Shown here piece after piece: positions 25,422 through 34,620 of a stretch of DNA of 64,000 bases. The notes beneath the pieces were generated by a model that did no database searches, was not told where the DNA came from, and saw only the letters and a list, made by a program, of their open reading frames with translations. The stretch comes from Dyadobacter psychrotolerans (lineage in GTDB: Bacteria; Bacteroidota; Bacteroidia; Cytophagales; Spirosomataceae), in the NCBI RefSeq assembly GCF_004349265.1, contig NZ_SMFL01000005.1, positions 558,301 through 622,300 of the forward strand, given 5' to 3'. The translations under genes were made by a program, and so were the position numbers. Each line of letters opens with the position of its first letter. The stretch's first letter is position 1.

Positions 25422-26372
25422 ATGAACACGCCTGTTGTTTTGTCATATTTTTCCCAAAGTCATGATCCGCATGATCCCTATCTGGAATTTTTGGAGGATG
25501 AATACAGGTGCATTGCAGATTGTTGGGAGAAATTTCAGCAAACCGGCTCAGAAAGGAATATCAACGTTGTTTTTCCTGCGAGAGGCAGTGCGGATGCTGG
25601 ACGTATCGACGATGACATCCGTGCGTTTAAACACCGGGTCATTATCTTTCATTTTAGCGGCCATGCAGGCGCAGAGCAGTTAATTTTCAGTGACAAATCC
25701 GCCCGGGCGAAAGGGCTTGCAGGGCTTTTGGGAGAGGCTCCAAACCTGAAAATCGTGTTTCTAAACGGTTGTGCTACACATGATCAGGTAAACCTGCTTT
25801 TCAGCCAAAACGTAAAGGCTGTTATTGCTACCAAAGGTAGGGTTAATGACGGGCTGGCAAAGGAATTTTCGTCCAATTTTTATGCTGCGGTTTCTACGAC
25901 GGATTATACCATTAAGGAGGCATTCAAACATGCAATTAATACACTCATCAAGGATGGACTGATTCCGGAAGATACTTCCACTAACCTGTCGCCATGGAGG
26001 GGACTGGTAACCGACTCAGCGGAGGAAAAAGACAGATGGGATTTGTACGTAAAAGAGGGTTTTTCGGCAGAACTGGAAAATAAAAACTGGTGGAAAATTG
26101 GTGTTATAAATCCATCAAAAAAGGAAGTACTGACTGGCGGAAATTTCTGGGATCGTATCCATGTTGTTTTGTTTTCTGCGCTTTTTCTGTTAGGAATCGC
26201 TATAATCGCTTTCGGTATTTTTTTTAAGGATGATTTTAAGATTGCCGTTATGGGATTGGCGTCAATTTGTATTTCAGCCTTTGGCATGATCAACCAGCGT
26301 AGATATGTCACCGCTGAATTTAACGAAGAACTTGTGGATGAGTCAATAATTAAAAAGTTAAGACTTTTTTGA
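25422..26372 (+). CDS. CHAT-domain protease with two C-terminal membrane helices
   Basis: This is a 316-aa protein. Residues 1-200 form a CHAT (caspase-like) domain with the catalytic dyad His81 in 'IIFHFSGHAG' and Cys117 in 'KIVFLNGCATHD'. The opening 'VVLSYFSQSHDPHDPYLEFL' is typical of short Bacteroidetes CHAT proteins. Residues 246-268 and 273-291 are predicted membrane helices, with both ends cytosolic, placing the protease at the inner membrane. CHAT enzymes are cysteine proteases of the separase/caspase clan used in prokaryotic conflict and cell-death systems such as the type III-E Craspase. It overlaps or nearly abuts the next gene, so the two are co-translated. Confidence 0.87.
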   Translation: MNTPVVLSYFSQSHDPHDPYLEFLEDEYRCIADCWEKFQQTGSERNINVVFPARGSADAGRIDDDIRAFKHRVIIFHFSGHAGAEQLIFSDKSARAKGLAGLLGEAPNLKIVFLNGCATHDQVNLLFSQNVKAVIATKGRVNDGLAKEFSSNFYAAVSTTDYTIKEAFKHAINTLIKDGLIPEDTSTNLSPWRGLVTDSAEEKDRWDLYVKEGFSAELENKNWWKIGVINPSKKEVLTGGNFWDRIHVVLFSALFLLGIAIIAFGIFFKDDFKIAVMGLASICISAFGMINQRRYVTAEFNEELVDESIIKKLRLF

Positions 26373-26383
26373 TACAACTTGAT

Positions 26384-27064
26384 ATGATTGCAAAACAGGA
26401 ACCCGACAGTACCCGGGAAGATTTTATTGCTCAAATTACGGCTTTGAAAAAGCAAAGTGTCTTTGCTCTTTTGCTGGCACTCGTACTGATCATTACCACT
26501 GTATATCTCCTTATCCTGCTGGACCAGAGGAAGACGGAGCTGGCTGCTTCTGAAACAACTTTGATTGCAAAAAATGCGGAACTGAGCACAATGAGTGATA
26601 GTGTTCAGAAGATGAACAAGCAAATGGAAACGTGGAGACAGTTGCAGATGCAAACTGAAAAAAACGAAAGAGTCAGAACTGCTTCGCCGATCAGAACAGC
26701 TGATGGTTTTATTGTCGCAGCACATATTGATGCCAAAGTAGTACGGGCAAAAAGGTTTTTCGGTTACATTATTTATATCCAGGATCGCAGAAAAAGCGCG
26801 ATATCAGATACGCTACGAAGCATCTTGACTCTCGAGGGCGCAATTACACCCGCTATTCAACATATAGGATCAGCTATGAAATTTAAAAATTCGGTAAAGT
26901 ATTTTCATGATAGCGATAAAGGTGCTGCTGAGGATATTCTTTCGCTGCTTCTCAATTTAATAAAAGAAAGAAATTTATCATTAGCCGAAAAGAACCTGCC
27001 TGTGATTATCCGGGCAAAAGGAAAAGTACCTGTGGGGCAATTTGAAATTTGGATTGATAATTAG
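26384..27064 (+). CDS. Membrane-anchored coiled-coil protein paired with the CHAT protease
   Basis: The frame is open from TTG 26369, which overlaps the CHAT stop. I prefer ATG 26384, 11 bp after that stop, giving 226 aa. There is one membrane helix at about 26-47 ('FALLLALVLIITTVYLLILL'), a coiled coil at about 50-95, and a C-terminal alpha/beta domain (about 105-226, including 'ADGFIVAAHIDAKVVRAKRFF' minus its last residues). No family is recognised. The topology resembles a sensor or scaffold presenting a domain next to the CHAT protein, and it could be the CHAT substrate or activator (inference). Confidence 0.7.
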   Translation: MIAKQEPDSTREDFIAQITALKKQSVFALLLALVLIITTVYLLILLDQRKTELAASETTLIAKNAELSTMSDSVQKMNKQMETWRQLQMQTEKNERVRTASPIRTADGFIVAAHIDAKVVRAKRFFGYIIYIQDRRKSAISDTLRSILTLEGAITPAIQHIGSAMKFKNSVKYFHDSDKGAAEDILSLLLNLIKERNLSLAEKNLPVIIRAKGKVPVGQFEIWIDN

Positions 27065-27230
27065 TTTTCGAAGTTGTACAGGATTCTATAAATATTTTAA
27101 GCCACATACCGCATCGGTCTATTCCCAGACTGCGTTATTAGTTTGTATCTATCTAGCCTCGCTGGTTAAGTGAAATAGGCCGCAACAAGTCTTTTCGGTT
27201 CGCTAAATGACTGTCAAAATCTTCAGCAAA

Positions 27231-27491
27231 ATGTCTATCCTTCACTTTAATATTTCTTCTGCCATTTGGCATAATTTGGTGAGGTAGCGTAGATTATTCA
27301 TCCGGTACAGTCAAAAACGAAAAGGAATTGGCGTGTCCCTTAAATCGTTTAATCTTTGGAAATCCGCATTTGGAGAAATTGGCGTTAGCTTAAAAAAATC
27401 AAAACAATTGGATGAAAATGAAATCAGGCGGATTAAGTGTTTAGGTACATACTCTCGAAGAGATTTATTAAAAAGTTTAAGTCTTAGTTAA
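27231..27491 (+). pseudogene. Possible relic ORF with one in-frame stop
   Basis: ATG at 27231 reads 18 codons to TAG 27285-27287, and the same frame then runs 67 codons to TAA 27489-27491. The second part is Lys/Leu/Ser-rich ('SFNLWKSAFGEIGVSLKKSK', 'LDENEIRRIKCLGTYSRRDL'). It might be a degraded small gene, but coding character is weak and no family is recognised. The rest of the 27065-27661 interval shows nothing else I can support. Confidence 0.2.
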
Positions 27492-27661
27492 AGTGTTATT
27501 TGCTAGACAGATAGGAGGAATTCCGAAATGTTTCGAAAAAAATATGGTGTGACGTATCGAAATTAGCCTGTCCTGGCGCATATAATATTGTTTATTGCCA
27601 CTTTTGTGTAAAGCGAATAGATATCACAGCTTTGCCTATAACATTGCATAAAAATAGTAAC

Positions 27662-28810
27662 ATGAAAATAAAAAGTTTTGAGTTGTTTCAGGTTCCGCCG
27701 CGGTGGCTGTTTTTAAAAATTGAAACCGATGAAGGTATTGTTGGATGGGGTGAACCCGTCATTGAAGGAAAAGCTGCGACGGTAAGAGCAGCCGTTATTG
27801 AACTGATGGAATCGTTGATCGGCAAAGATCCGATGGATATTGAAGGACATTGGAATACGATGTACCGTGGCGGTTTTTACCGAGGCGGGCCGATTCTGAT
27901 GAGCGCGATCGCCGGTATCGATCAGGCGCTTTGGGATATTAAGGGTAAATTTTATAATGCCCCCGTGTACCAGCTGCTTGGAGGAAAATGCCGTGATAAA
28001 ATAAAAGTCTATTCATGGATTGGTGGCGACCGCCCGGCCGATGTGGCTAATACAGCGAAAAAATCACTGGAAAGTGGGTTCAAGGCCATTAAAATGAATG
28101 CGACCGATGAGATGCAGTATGTAGATTCCTACCAGAAGATCGATCTGGTGTTGCAGCGCGTTGCTTCCATACGTGAGGCGGTTGGTTATGCGCTGGATAT
28201 CGGGGTCGATTTTCACGGGCGTCTGCACAAACCCATGGCGAAGGTACTGGCAAAAGAGTTAGAGCAGTTCAGGCCGATGTTTATCGAAGAACCTGTTTTG
28301 CCCGAAAACAATGAAGCCCTTCGGGAAATCGCCAATCATACCTGCATTCCGATTGCAACCGGGGAGCGTATGTTTAGCCGCTGGCAATTCAAGGATTTAT
28401 TGACAAAAGGTTATGCAGATATCATCCAGCCGGACTTGTCACACGCTGGCGGCATAACTGAATGCAAAAAAATACTTTCCATGGCAGAAGCTTTTGATGT
28501 TGCTGCCGCGCCGCATTGTCCTTTGGGACCAATTGCCCTGGCGGCTTGTCTGCAGGTGGATGCGACCTGCCACAACGCCTTTATTCAGGAGCAAAGTCTT
28601 GGTATTCACTACAACCAGGGTAATGATTTAATGGATTATTTATCGGACAAATCTGTCTTTAGTTATCAGGACGGTTTTGTAAATATTCCTTCCGGGCCTG
28701 GTCTGGGTATTGAAATTGACGAAGAACAGGTGCGCAGAATGGCGCAGGTGGGTCACAACTGGAAGAACCCATTATGGAAACATGAAGACGGAAGTGCGGC
28801 CGAATGGTAG
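27662..28810 (+). CDS. dgoD: D-galactonate dehydratase (enolase superfamily)
   Basis: I start at ATG 27662, not the upstream frame extension, because this gives 382 aa, the length of the E. coli enzyme as I recall it, and a standard start. The active-site residues fall at the same numbers: Asp183 and His185 in 'GVDFHGR', Glu209 in '[11 protein letters not shown]', Glu235 in 'ATGERMFSR' and His285 in 'AAPHCPLGP'. The enzyme removes water from D-galactonate to give 2-keto-3-deoxygalactonate in the De Ley-Doudoroff pathway. No dgoK or dgoA is adjacent. Other acid-sugar dehydratases of this superfamily are conceivable, but the sequence runs parallel to DgoD throughout. Confidence 0.93.
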   Translation: MKIKSFELFQVPPRWLFLKIETDEGIVGWGEPVIEGKAATVRAAVIELMESLIGKDPMDIEGHWNTMYRGGFYRGGPILMSAIAGIDQALWDIKGKFYNAPVYQLLGGKCRDKIKVYSWIGGDRPADVANTAKKSLESGFKAIKMNATDEMQYVDSYQKIDLVLQRVASIREAVGYALDIGVDFHGRLHKPMAKVLAKELEQFRPMFIEEPVLPENNEALREIANHTCIPIATGERMFSRWQFKDLLTKGYADIIQPDLSHAGGITECKKILSMAEAFDVAAAPHCPLGPIALAACLQVDATCHNAFIQEQSLGIHYNQGNDLMDYLSDKSVFSYQDGFVNIPSGPGLGIEIDEEQVRRMAQVGHNWKNPLWKHEDGSAAEW

Positions 28811-29006
28811 TTGTGCTGGCATGCGGTAAATGCTTAAAGTTTATCGCATGCTACTTACCACAAACAGCATTGACAGCAAAACGGGGTTGAAAAGTTATTG
28901 TTTGCCAGCTTTTGAAAACAAGCCAAATTGCATCTTGATAAGTCGTTGTTATATGCAGAAATAAAAGATCTGCGTTATCTGTTTCACAACTTAAACTTGT
29001 AAATCA

Positions 29007-29633
29007 ATGAAAAATTTGATTTTTATCCTGACGATTATTTGCTGGAATACGACGGTTTTTGCACAAACAAAAAAGGTTGGCGGACCCTGTGAGGGTTGCG
29101 AAGCGATTTACGAAAACACAATTCCTTTTGAGAAACTGGAATCTGTTGTAAAGCTGCCCGGCGCAAGTTGGGACGGACAAAAACCACTCGGCATTAATGG
29201 TACTGTCTACCATGCAGATGGCAGCCCGGCTGCCGGCGTGGTGCTTTATCTTTATCATACCGACCAGAAGGGAATTTATCCAAAAAAAGGAAATGAAAAA
29301 GGGTGGGGCAAACGCCATGGATATTTAAGAGGATGGTTAAAAACCGACGGAAAAGGATTTTATAAATTTGTTACACTTCGCCCGGCTGCTTACCCCGACA
29401 GAAGTGAGCCCGCACATATTCATATTACAGTCAAAGAGCCTGGGATCAATGAATATTATATCGATGAGTTTGTTTTTTTAGATGACTCTTTGCTGACCAC
29501 CGAAAAGCGGGTAAAACTGGAAAACCGCGGTGGCAGTGGCATTGTAAAGCTTATTGATGTAGGCAATATGTACAAAGGTGAACGGAATATTTACCTGGGT
29601 AAAAATATCCCGGATTACCCTGTTAAAAAATAA
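29007..29633 (+). CDS. Secreted intradiol ring-cleavage dioxygenase-like protein
   Basis: This is a 208-aa exported protein with a signal peptide cleaved after 'VFAQ' (residue 20). The catalytic fold is that of intradiol catechol dioxygenases, with four candidate Fe(III) ligands: Tyr91 in D-Q-K-G-I-Y, Tyr129 in 'RPAAYPDR', and His137 and His139 in 'EPAHIHITV'. Canonical enzymes are cytosolic and dimeric; exported single-domain forms are common in Bacteroidota, with unknown substrates (catechol-like or plant-polymer aromatics are a guess). It is convergent with the GH97 gene (30-bp gap). Confidence 0.88.
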   Translation: MKNLIFILTIICWNTTVFAQTKKVGGPCEGCEAIYENTIPFEKLESVVKLPGASWDGQKPLGINGTVYHADGSPAAGVVLYLYHTDQKGIYPKKGNEKGWGKRHGYLRGWLKTDGKGFYKFVTLRPAAYPDRSEPAHIHITVKEPGINEYYIDEFVFLDDSLLTTEKRVKLENRGGSGIVKLIDVGNMYKGERNIYLGKNIPDYPVKK

Positions 29634-29663
29634 AACCGGAATACTGACCTGCTAAGGTTTCAA

Positions 29664-31505
29664 TTATTGTTTTTCCAAAATGACTGCCTGCCCGCTTTTT
29701 GGAGCTAAACGGATTGGAAGCAGAAAATCCTTTTCAATCACCTGCTGAGATTTAATAATTTCCTGACCTTCGTCGCTGTAAACGGTCATTTTATATTTTT
29801 GACCTGACGATAAAAAATCAAGACGAATGTCGGCTTCCCAGCGGTCTTCCGCACAGGCGCTTCCGATGTACCAGTTATCGTTTTTTCTTCTCGCAACGGA
29901 AACAAACTTGCCGGGTTCTCCTTTTAAATACTGCGTCTGATTCCAGGTTGTGGGAACAAGTTTAAAAAACTCAGTTTCAATTTCGTTTTTGTAATCGTTT
30001 GGATTTCCATACCAAAGTATAGCCTGGATCGGGCTGAAATAAATCACGCTAAGCGCAAGCTGCTGGCCCTTGCTGACCTGTAATTTCGTTTTGAGCAAAT
30101 TGTCGCTGAAATTACGGTTTGAATTCGGATAACAAAAAGTATAATCAGCAGCTCCGGCCAGGAAACGCGTGAAGGGCAGCATCATATTGTGGTAGGCATC
30201 AGGATTGTTTTCATTGCCGCGTATGCCTTCCTGCGTGAGCAAATTCGGGTAGGTTCTGCTTAGCCCGGTGGGTTTGTAGTTGTCATGAATGTTGAGCATC
30301 AAACCGTGCTGGTAGACTTTTTCAATGGCTGAAACAAGCCATTTTATCCCGCTTTGGGATAAACCATCTATAAAGCCAAATTTCAATCCGGCCACACCCC
30401 AGCTTTTATAAAGCGGAAGCACCTGATCTATCTGGGTTTGCAGCGCTACCCGGTTGACATAAAGGATTACTCCGATTCCTTTGCTTTTGCCATATTCTAT
30501 TACCTTTTTCATGTCAATGGCTGCGATTACCTTCGTAGCGTCTGATTCTTTCTTGAATTCCGGACCATACCAGCCTGCATCAAACATGATGTATTGAAAA
30601 TTGTGACTGGCCGCAAAATCAATACAGTCAAGGCCTGCCTGCGTGCTCAGGGAAGATCTGATCAGCTTACCGGGTTTGATCCAGTTTGTTGCGCCGGCAG
30701 GTTTTGCGTCAACCAAGCGGAGCGGCAGATCGCTGAACTGATGTAATCCGATGGCATCACGGGAAAAACTGATCGTTCGCCAGGGTGTTTGAAACGAAGG
30801 TGTTGTATGAACGCTGTCCTTTAAAAAGCCAATTTTCAAAGTATTTTGACCTTCCGCTTTTTTTAGTATTGCTTTCGTATAGCTACTATTGTCTGCTTCT
30901 CCGATCGAAATATAAATGCCTTCACCGACAAGTGTGCTGGGCAGGTCACTCGTTTTTGTCATTTCCGAAATGGCTGTCTCAGTGAACACCGACTCCTGAT
31001 TGTATTGGTATACTTTGAATTGTCCTGGCAAATTAAATGAGGTGGCTTCGTCAACAATTGTTGCGGGAGTCGTCGATTTTTTTTGCACAAGAGCATACCG
31101 AAAAGCCACCGAGCCGTCAAAGATTCTGGCTATGATAGTATATTTAACATCTGTCGCGCGGCAATCCAAAGTGATTTCATTGTGATGGTTGATGATACTG
31201 TCGCGCTCGCCATATGGCCAGGCAAATCTTTCATCCACTTCTCGGGCACGTGTCTTCAGGATTTTGGTCTGTTTACTCAGCAGCTTTTGGCCCGGCACGA
31301 GTCCCATGGCAGACCAGTCGATAATAATCTTTCCGCTACTGAGAATCCGGTAGACCAGGTTTTTATTTTCATCTACTTTTATCTCAAAACTTGTTTTTTG
31401 ATCGGGAGAATAAGCGGCAAAGGAATTATTTTGATAACAGTAAGCAGGCTTCGCGCACAAGGCAAAGAAAAGACCTAAACTCAGATAAAAAAAGATTTTA
31501 CGCAT
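29664..31505 (-). CDS. Glycoside hydrolase family 97-like protein
   Basis: This 613-aa protein has a signal peptide (cleavage near residue 22-24), an N-terminal beta-sandwich (about 28-265), a central TIM barrel (about 280-540) and a C-terminal beta domain, which is the GH97 layout. Characteristic strings are 'YIMFDAGWYG', 'HDNYKPTGLSRTYPNLLTQE' (408-427) and 'FTRFLAGAADYTFCYP'. At the end of the strand where retaining GH97 enzymes carry a nucleophilic Asp, this protein reads 'GLKFGFIDG' (373-381). The usual K-V-D-F Asp is thus replaced, and the mechanism is unclear. The likely substrates are alpha-glucosides or alpha-galactosides in the periplasm. It is a single-gene unit. Confidence 0.9.
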   Translation of the reverse strand: MRKIFFYLSLGLFFALCAKPAYCYQNNSFAAYSPDQKTSFEIKVDENKNLVYRILSSGKIIIDWSAMGLVPGQKLLSKQTKILKTRAREVDERFAWPYGERDSIINHHNEITLDCRATDVKYTIIARIFDGSVAFRYALVQKKSTTPATIVDEATSFNLPGQFKVYQYNQESVFTETAISEMTKTSDLPSTLVGEGIYISIGEADNSSYTKAILKKAEGQNTLKIGFLKDSVHTTPSFQTPWRTISFSRDAIGLHQFSDLPLRLVDAKPAGATNWIKPGKLIRSSLSTQAGLDCIDFAASHNFQYIMFDAGWYGPEFKKESDATKVIAAIDMKKVIEYGKSKGIGVILYVNRVALQTQIDQVLPLYKSWGVAGLKFGFIDGLSQSGIKWLVSAIEKVYQHGLMLNIHDNYKPTGLSRTYPNLLTQEGIRGNENNPDAYHNMMLPFTRFLAGAADYTFCYPNSNRNFSDNLLKTKLQVSKGQQLALSVIYFSPIQAILWYGNPNDYKNEIETEFFKLVPTTWNQTQYLKGEPGKFVSVARRKNDNWYIGSACAEDRWEADIRLDFLSSGQKYKMTVYSDEGQEIIKSQQVIEKDFLLPIRLAPKSGQAVILEKQ

Positions 31506-31606
31506 GGCTAAATGTAGTCGGGTATTTATTTATTTATCTGAAGTGGCAAAGCTCCCTTGCAGAGAAGATGCCAACTTCGCTATTATTGATCAGATCACTT
31601 TTTTGG

Positions 31607-32086
31607 CTATTTTTCCATTTTACTCTGAATCAAGGCTACAATTTCCTTTCTGTTTTTTGATTTGGCTAGTTCCAGAGCCGATTTGTGGTCATTTGAAAGC
31701 AGCTTTAAATCAGCATTAGCATCTAGTAAAGTCTTAACCACTTCGACGTTATTTTGCCAGATCGCATCGTGTAATGCAGTGTAACCATTGTAAGGGCCCT
31801 GTTTGTTGATATCGATATGATATGCGATCAGCAGTTTGGCAGCTTCGTTTCGGCCTGCATAAGCTGCGGCATGAAGCGCCGTTGCTTTCATGCCCGGATC
31901 AACAGCGGTCACATCGGCGCCCGCATCCAGAAGCGATTTGACGATCTGGTCATACCCCTTGTAGGCAGCAATCACCAGGGGAGCATCCTGATTTGAATCC
32001 AGCTCGTTGACATCTGCGCCATTTTCAATCAGCTGCCCGACGAGCGTGGCGTTGTTTTTATTGATTGCGTTCATTAATGCTGTCAT
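31607..32086 (-). CDS. Ankyrin-repeat protein
   Basis: I use ATG 32086 (159 aa); the frame also has an ATG at 32116. About four ankyrin repeats are visible, each with the T-A-L-x-x-A or P-L-V-I-A-A signature and a G-A-D-V / N-A-D-L turn: 'ALMNAINKNNATLVGQLIEN', 'APLVIAAYKGYDQIVKSLLD', 'ATALHAAAYAGRNEAAKLLI' and 'YTALHDAIWQNNVEVVKTLL'. It has no signal peptide and is presumed to be a cytosolic protein-protein interaction module. The partner is unknown, and it stands alone between the GH97 and UvrA-like genes. Confidence 0.88.
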   Translation of the reverse strand: MTALMNAINKNNATLVGQLIENGADVNELDSNQDAPLVIAAYKGYDQIVKSLLDAGADVTAVDPGMKATALHAAAYAGRNEAAKLLIAYHIDINKQGPYNGYTALHDAIWQNNVEVVKTLLDANADLKLLSNDHKSALELAKSKNRKEIVALIQSKMEK

Positions 32087-32277
32087 GTCAATCAGTTTTA
32101 AAAGTAAATGAACCATCGGTGGTCAGCTATTAAAAGACAAAAGCGGATAAAATCACTCTATCTATGGTGGATAATTTAATGGAATTGTAAGTTTTTGTCC
32201 GGTTTACTTTAATTTTATTGTCTTTCTTTATAAAGTTCGTAGTTCGATTGTAAACCGTAAAATAATATCCGGGCAGT

Positions 32278-34539
32278 ATGTTTCAGGAATATATCCAAAT
32301 CCGCGGTGCGCGAGAGAACAATCTTAAAAATGTTTCTTTGAGCATTCCCAAACGCAAAATAACAATTTTTACCGGCGTGTCCGGCTCTGGCAAATCCTCG
32401 ATTGTTTTTGACACGATCGCCACGGAAGCCCAGCGTCAGCTCAATGAGAATTTCAGTATGTTTGTCCGCAACTTTCTGCCCAGATATACCCAGCCCAATG
32501 CTGACGCAATCGAAAATCTGAGTATGGCCATTGTTGTAGACCAGAAAAGACTCGGAGGGAATTCTCATTCTACAATGGGGACCATCACTGATATTTCACC
32601 CGTGCTGCGGTTGCTGTATTCGCGCATCGGTGAGCCGCATGTCGGAAACTCAAATGTTTTTTCCTTTAATGATCCTTTGGGAATGTGTCCTGATTGCAAC
32701 GGACTTGGCCGCAAGATGGGCGTTGTTGCAGATTCGTTTCTGGATAAAAGTAAATCGCTCAATGAAGGGGCTGTTCAGGTTCCTGTTTTTGCCACCTGGG
32801 AAAAAAGTGCTTACGCCAGCTCGGGATTCTTTGACAATGACAAAAAGCTTTCCGATTATTCAGACGAGGAAATGGATCTTTTGCTTTACGGTAAAAACCT
32901 TAAATTCAAATTGCAGATTGGCGGCGGCGAGATGAACGCGACGTACCTGGGCATCATCGAAAAATTTGAAAGATCTTATATAAAAAGAGACCTTAAGACC
33001 TTATCGGAACGTACCCAAAAAATGGTGGCTCCATACATCGCTTTTGGCCCTTGCTCTTCCTGTAAAGGTACGCGCCTGAGCCAGCTGGCACTGAGTTGCA
33101 AAATCAAAAGCATGAACATTGCAGAAATGTCGGCCATGGAGATCTCAGAGCTTTTGGCTTTGATCAGCGAAATTAATGACCCCGTCTCAGAATCGATGGT
33201 TGGTACGCTATCAGAAAGATTGCAGCACTTAGTCGATATCGGCCTTGAATATCTGACTTTGGACAGGGAAACGACTACTTTGTCCGGAGGCGAGTCCCAG
33301 CGGGTTAAAATGGTAAAGCACCTGAGTAGCAGTCTGATCGATGTGATGTACATCTTCGATGAGCCCAGCGTGGGTTTGCACCCGCGGGATGTACACCGAC
33401 TCAATGAGCTGCTTGGAAAACTTCGTGACAAAGGGAATACGGTCATTGTCGTAGAACACGATCCGGATGTGATCAAGGTAGCCGATCATATCGTGGATGT
33501 CGGTCCGTACGCAGGAAGCAGCGGTGGCCAAATTGTCTTTGAAGGGAAATATGAGGAGTTAACCCAGGCAGACACGCTCACGGGGCGATCTATCCGGAAA
33601 ACCTTGCCGATTAAGGAAAATACGCGTGAGCCAGCTGGCAAGCTTGCCATAACTCATGCAAATGCAAATAATCTGCATGATGTCAGTGTGGACATCCCTA
33701 CGGGTGTACTTACAGTAATTACCGGTGTTGCGGGTTCCGGGAAAAGCTCGCTGATCAATCAGGAATTTTTAAAGCAGCATCCAAAGGCCATTGTGATCGA
33801 CCAGTCGGCAGTAGGAACTTCCACGCGCTCGAACCCGGCAACATACACCGGTGTGATGGACGATGTACGAAAGGTTTTTGCAAAAGCCAATGGCGTGAGC
33901 GCTTCCTTGTTTAGTTTTAATTCACAGGGCGCATGCGAGAACTGTCAGGGTACGGGCGTGATTTACACCGATCTGGCTTTTCTTGATGGCATTAAAACAC
34001 CCTGCGAAATATGTGAGGGAAAACGTTTTAAGGAGCAGGTGCTGACCTATAAACTGGATGGAAAATCAATTTCGGATGTACTTTCATTAACGGTGCGCCA
34101 ATCGCTGGATTATTTCAGTCAAAAGGAAATCCTGCACAAACTGCGGGCGATGAGCGATGTTGGCCTGGATTATCTTTCGCTGGGCCAGCCTTTGAGCACA
34201 CTATCAGGCGGTGAATGCCAGCGGATCAAACTGGCCAGCGAGCTGCACAAAAAAGGCAGCATTTATGTACTTGATGAGCCCACGACGGGTCTTCATATGT
34301 CAGATATCAGTCATTTGTTGTCCATTATCAATCGTCTGGTGGATGCCGGCAACACCGTCATTGTCATCGAACATAATCTGGATGTGATCAGAAACGCTGA
34401 CTGGATTATCGATATGGGGCCCGACGGGGGTACCAGGGGTGGAAAGGTAGTCTTTGAAGGTACGCCGCTGCAACTGCTCGGCGCAGAAGGATCGATCACG
34501 AGCCGTTATCTTAAAAAAACTTGTCTAAGCTCTGATTGA
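32278..34539 (+). CDS. UvrA-like ABC ATPase (short UvrA paralogue)
   Basis: This 753-aa protein has two ABC ATPase halves: Walker A 'FTGVSGSGKSS' near residue 35 and 'ITGVAGSGKSS' near 483, with signatures 'LSGGESQRVKM' and 'LSGGECQRIKLA'. Zinc-finger pairs include C-P-D-C, C-S-S-C and C-E-N-C...C-E-I-C. At 753 residues it is well short of the repair UvrA (about 940), as in the UvrA2/DrrC-type paralogues linked to tolerance of DNA-intercalating drugs. DNA binding is expected, but a role in excision repair with UvrB is doubtful. It is a single gene, convergent with DUF885. Confidence 0.9.
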   Translation: MFQEYIQIRGARENNLKNVSLSIPKRKITIFTGVSGSGKSSIVFDTIATEAQRQLNENFSMFVRNFLPRYTQPNADAIENLSMAIVVDQKRLGGNSHSTMGTITDISPVLRLLYSRIGEPHVGNSNVFSFNDPLGMCPDCNGLGRKMGVVADSFLDKSKSLNEGAVQVPVFATWEKSAYASSGFFDNDKKLSDYSDEEMDLLLYGKNLKFKLQIGGGEMNATYLGIIEKFERSYIKRDLKTLSERTQKMVAPYIAFGPCSSCKGTRLSQLALSCKIKSMNIAEMSAMEISELLALISEINDPVSESMVGTLSERLQHLVDIGLEYLTLDRETTTLSGGESQRVKMVKHLSSSLIDVMYIFDEPSVGLHPRDVHRLNELLGKLRDKGNTVIVVEHDPDVIKVADHIVDVGPYAGSSGGQIVFEGKYEELTQADTLTGRSIRKTLPIKENTREPAGKLAITHANANNLHDVSVDIPTGVLTVITGVAGSGKSSLINQEFLKQHPKAIVIDQSAVGTSTRSNPATYTGVMDDVRKVFAKANGVSASLFSFNSQGACENCQGTGVIYTDLAFLDGIKTPCEICEGKRFKEQVLTYKLDGKSISDVLSLTVRQSLDYFSQKEILHKLRAMSDVGLDYLSLGQPLSTLSGGECQRIKLASELHKKGSIYVLDEPTTGLHMSDISHLLSIINRLVDAGNTVIVIEHNLDVIRNADWIIDMGPDGGTRGGKVVFEGTPLQLLGAEGSITSRYLKKTCLSSD

Positions 34540-34565
34540 AATAAATGTTTAAAGTATAAAAGCAA

Positions 34566-34597
34566 AGCGCTGAAACCGTTTTAGTGATTTCAGCGCT
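34566..34597. terminator. Hairpin between convergent UvrA-like and DUF885 genes
   Basis: AGCGCTGAAA (34566-34575) pairs exactly with TTTCAGCGCT (34588-34597) across a 12-base loop. A flanking AAGTATA/TATACTT pair could extend the stem. The position, 26 bp after one stop and 23 bp before the other, fits a bidirectional terminator, although T-runs are weak. Confidence 0.55.
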
Positions 34598-34620
34598 ATA
34601 CTTCGAATATTTACAGTTGA

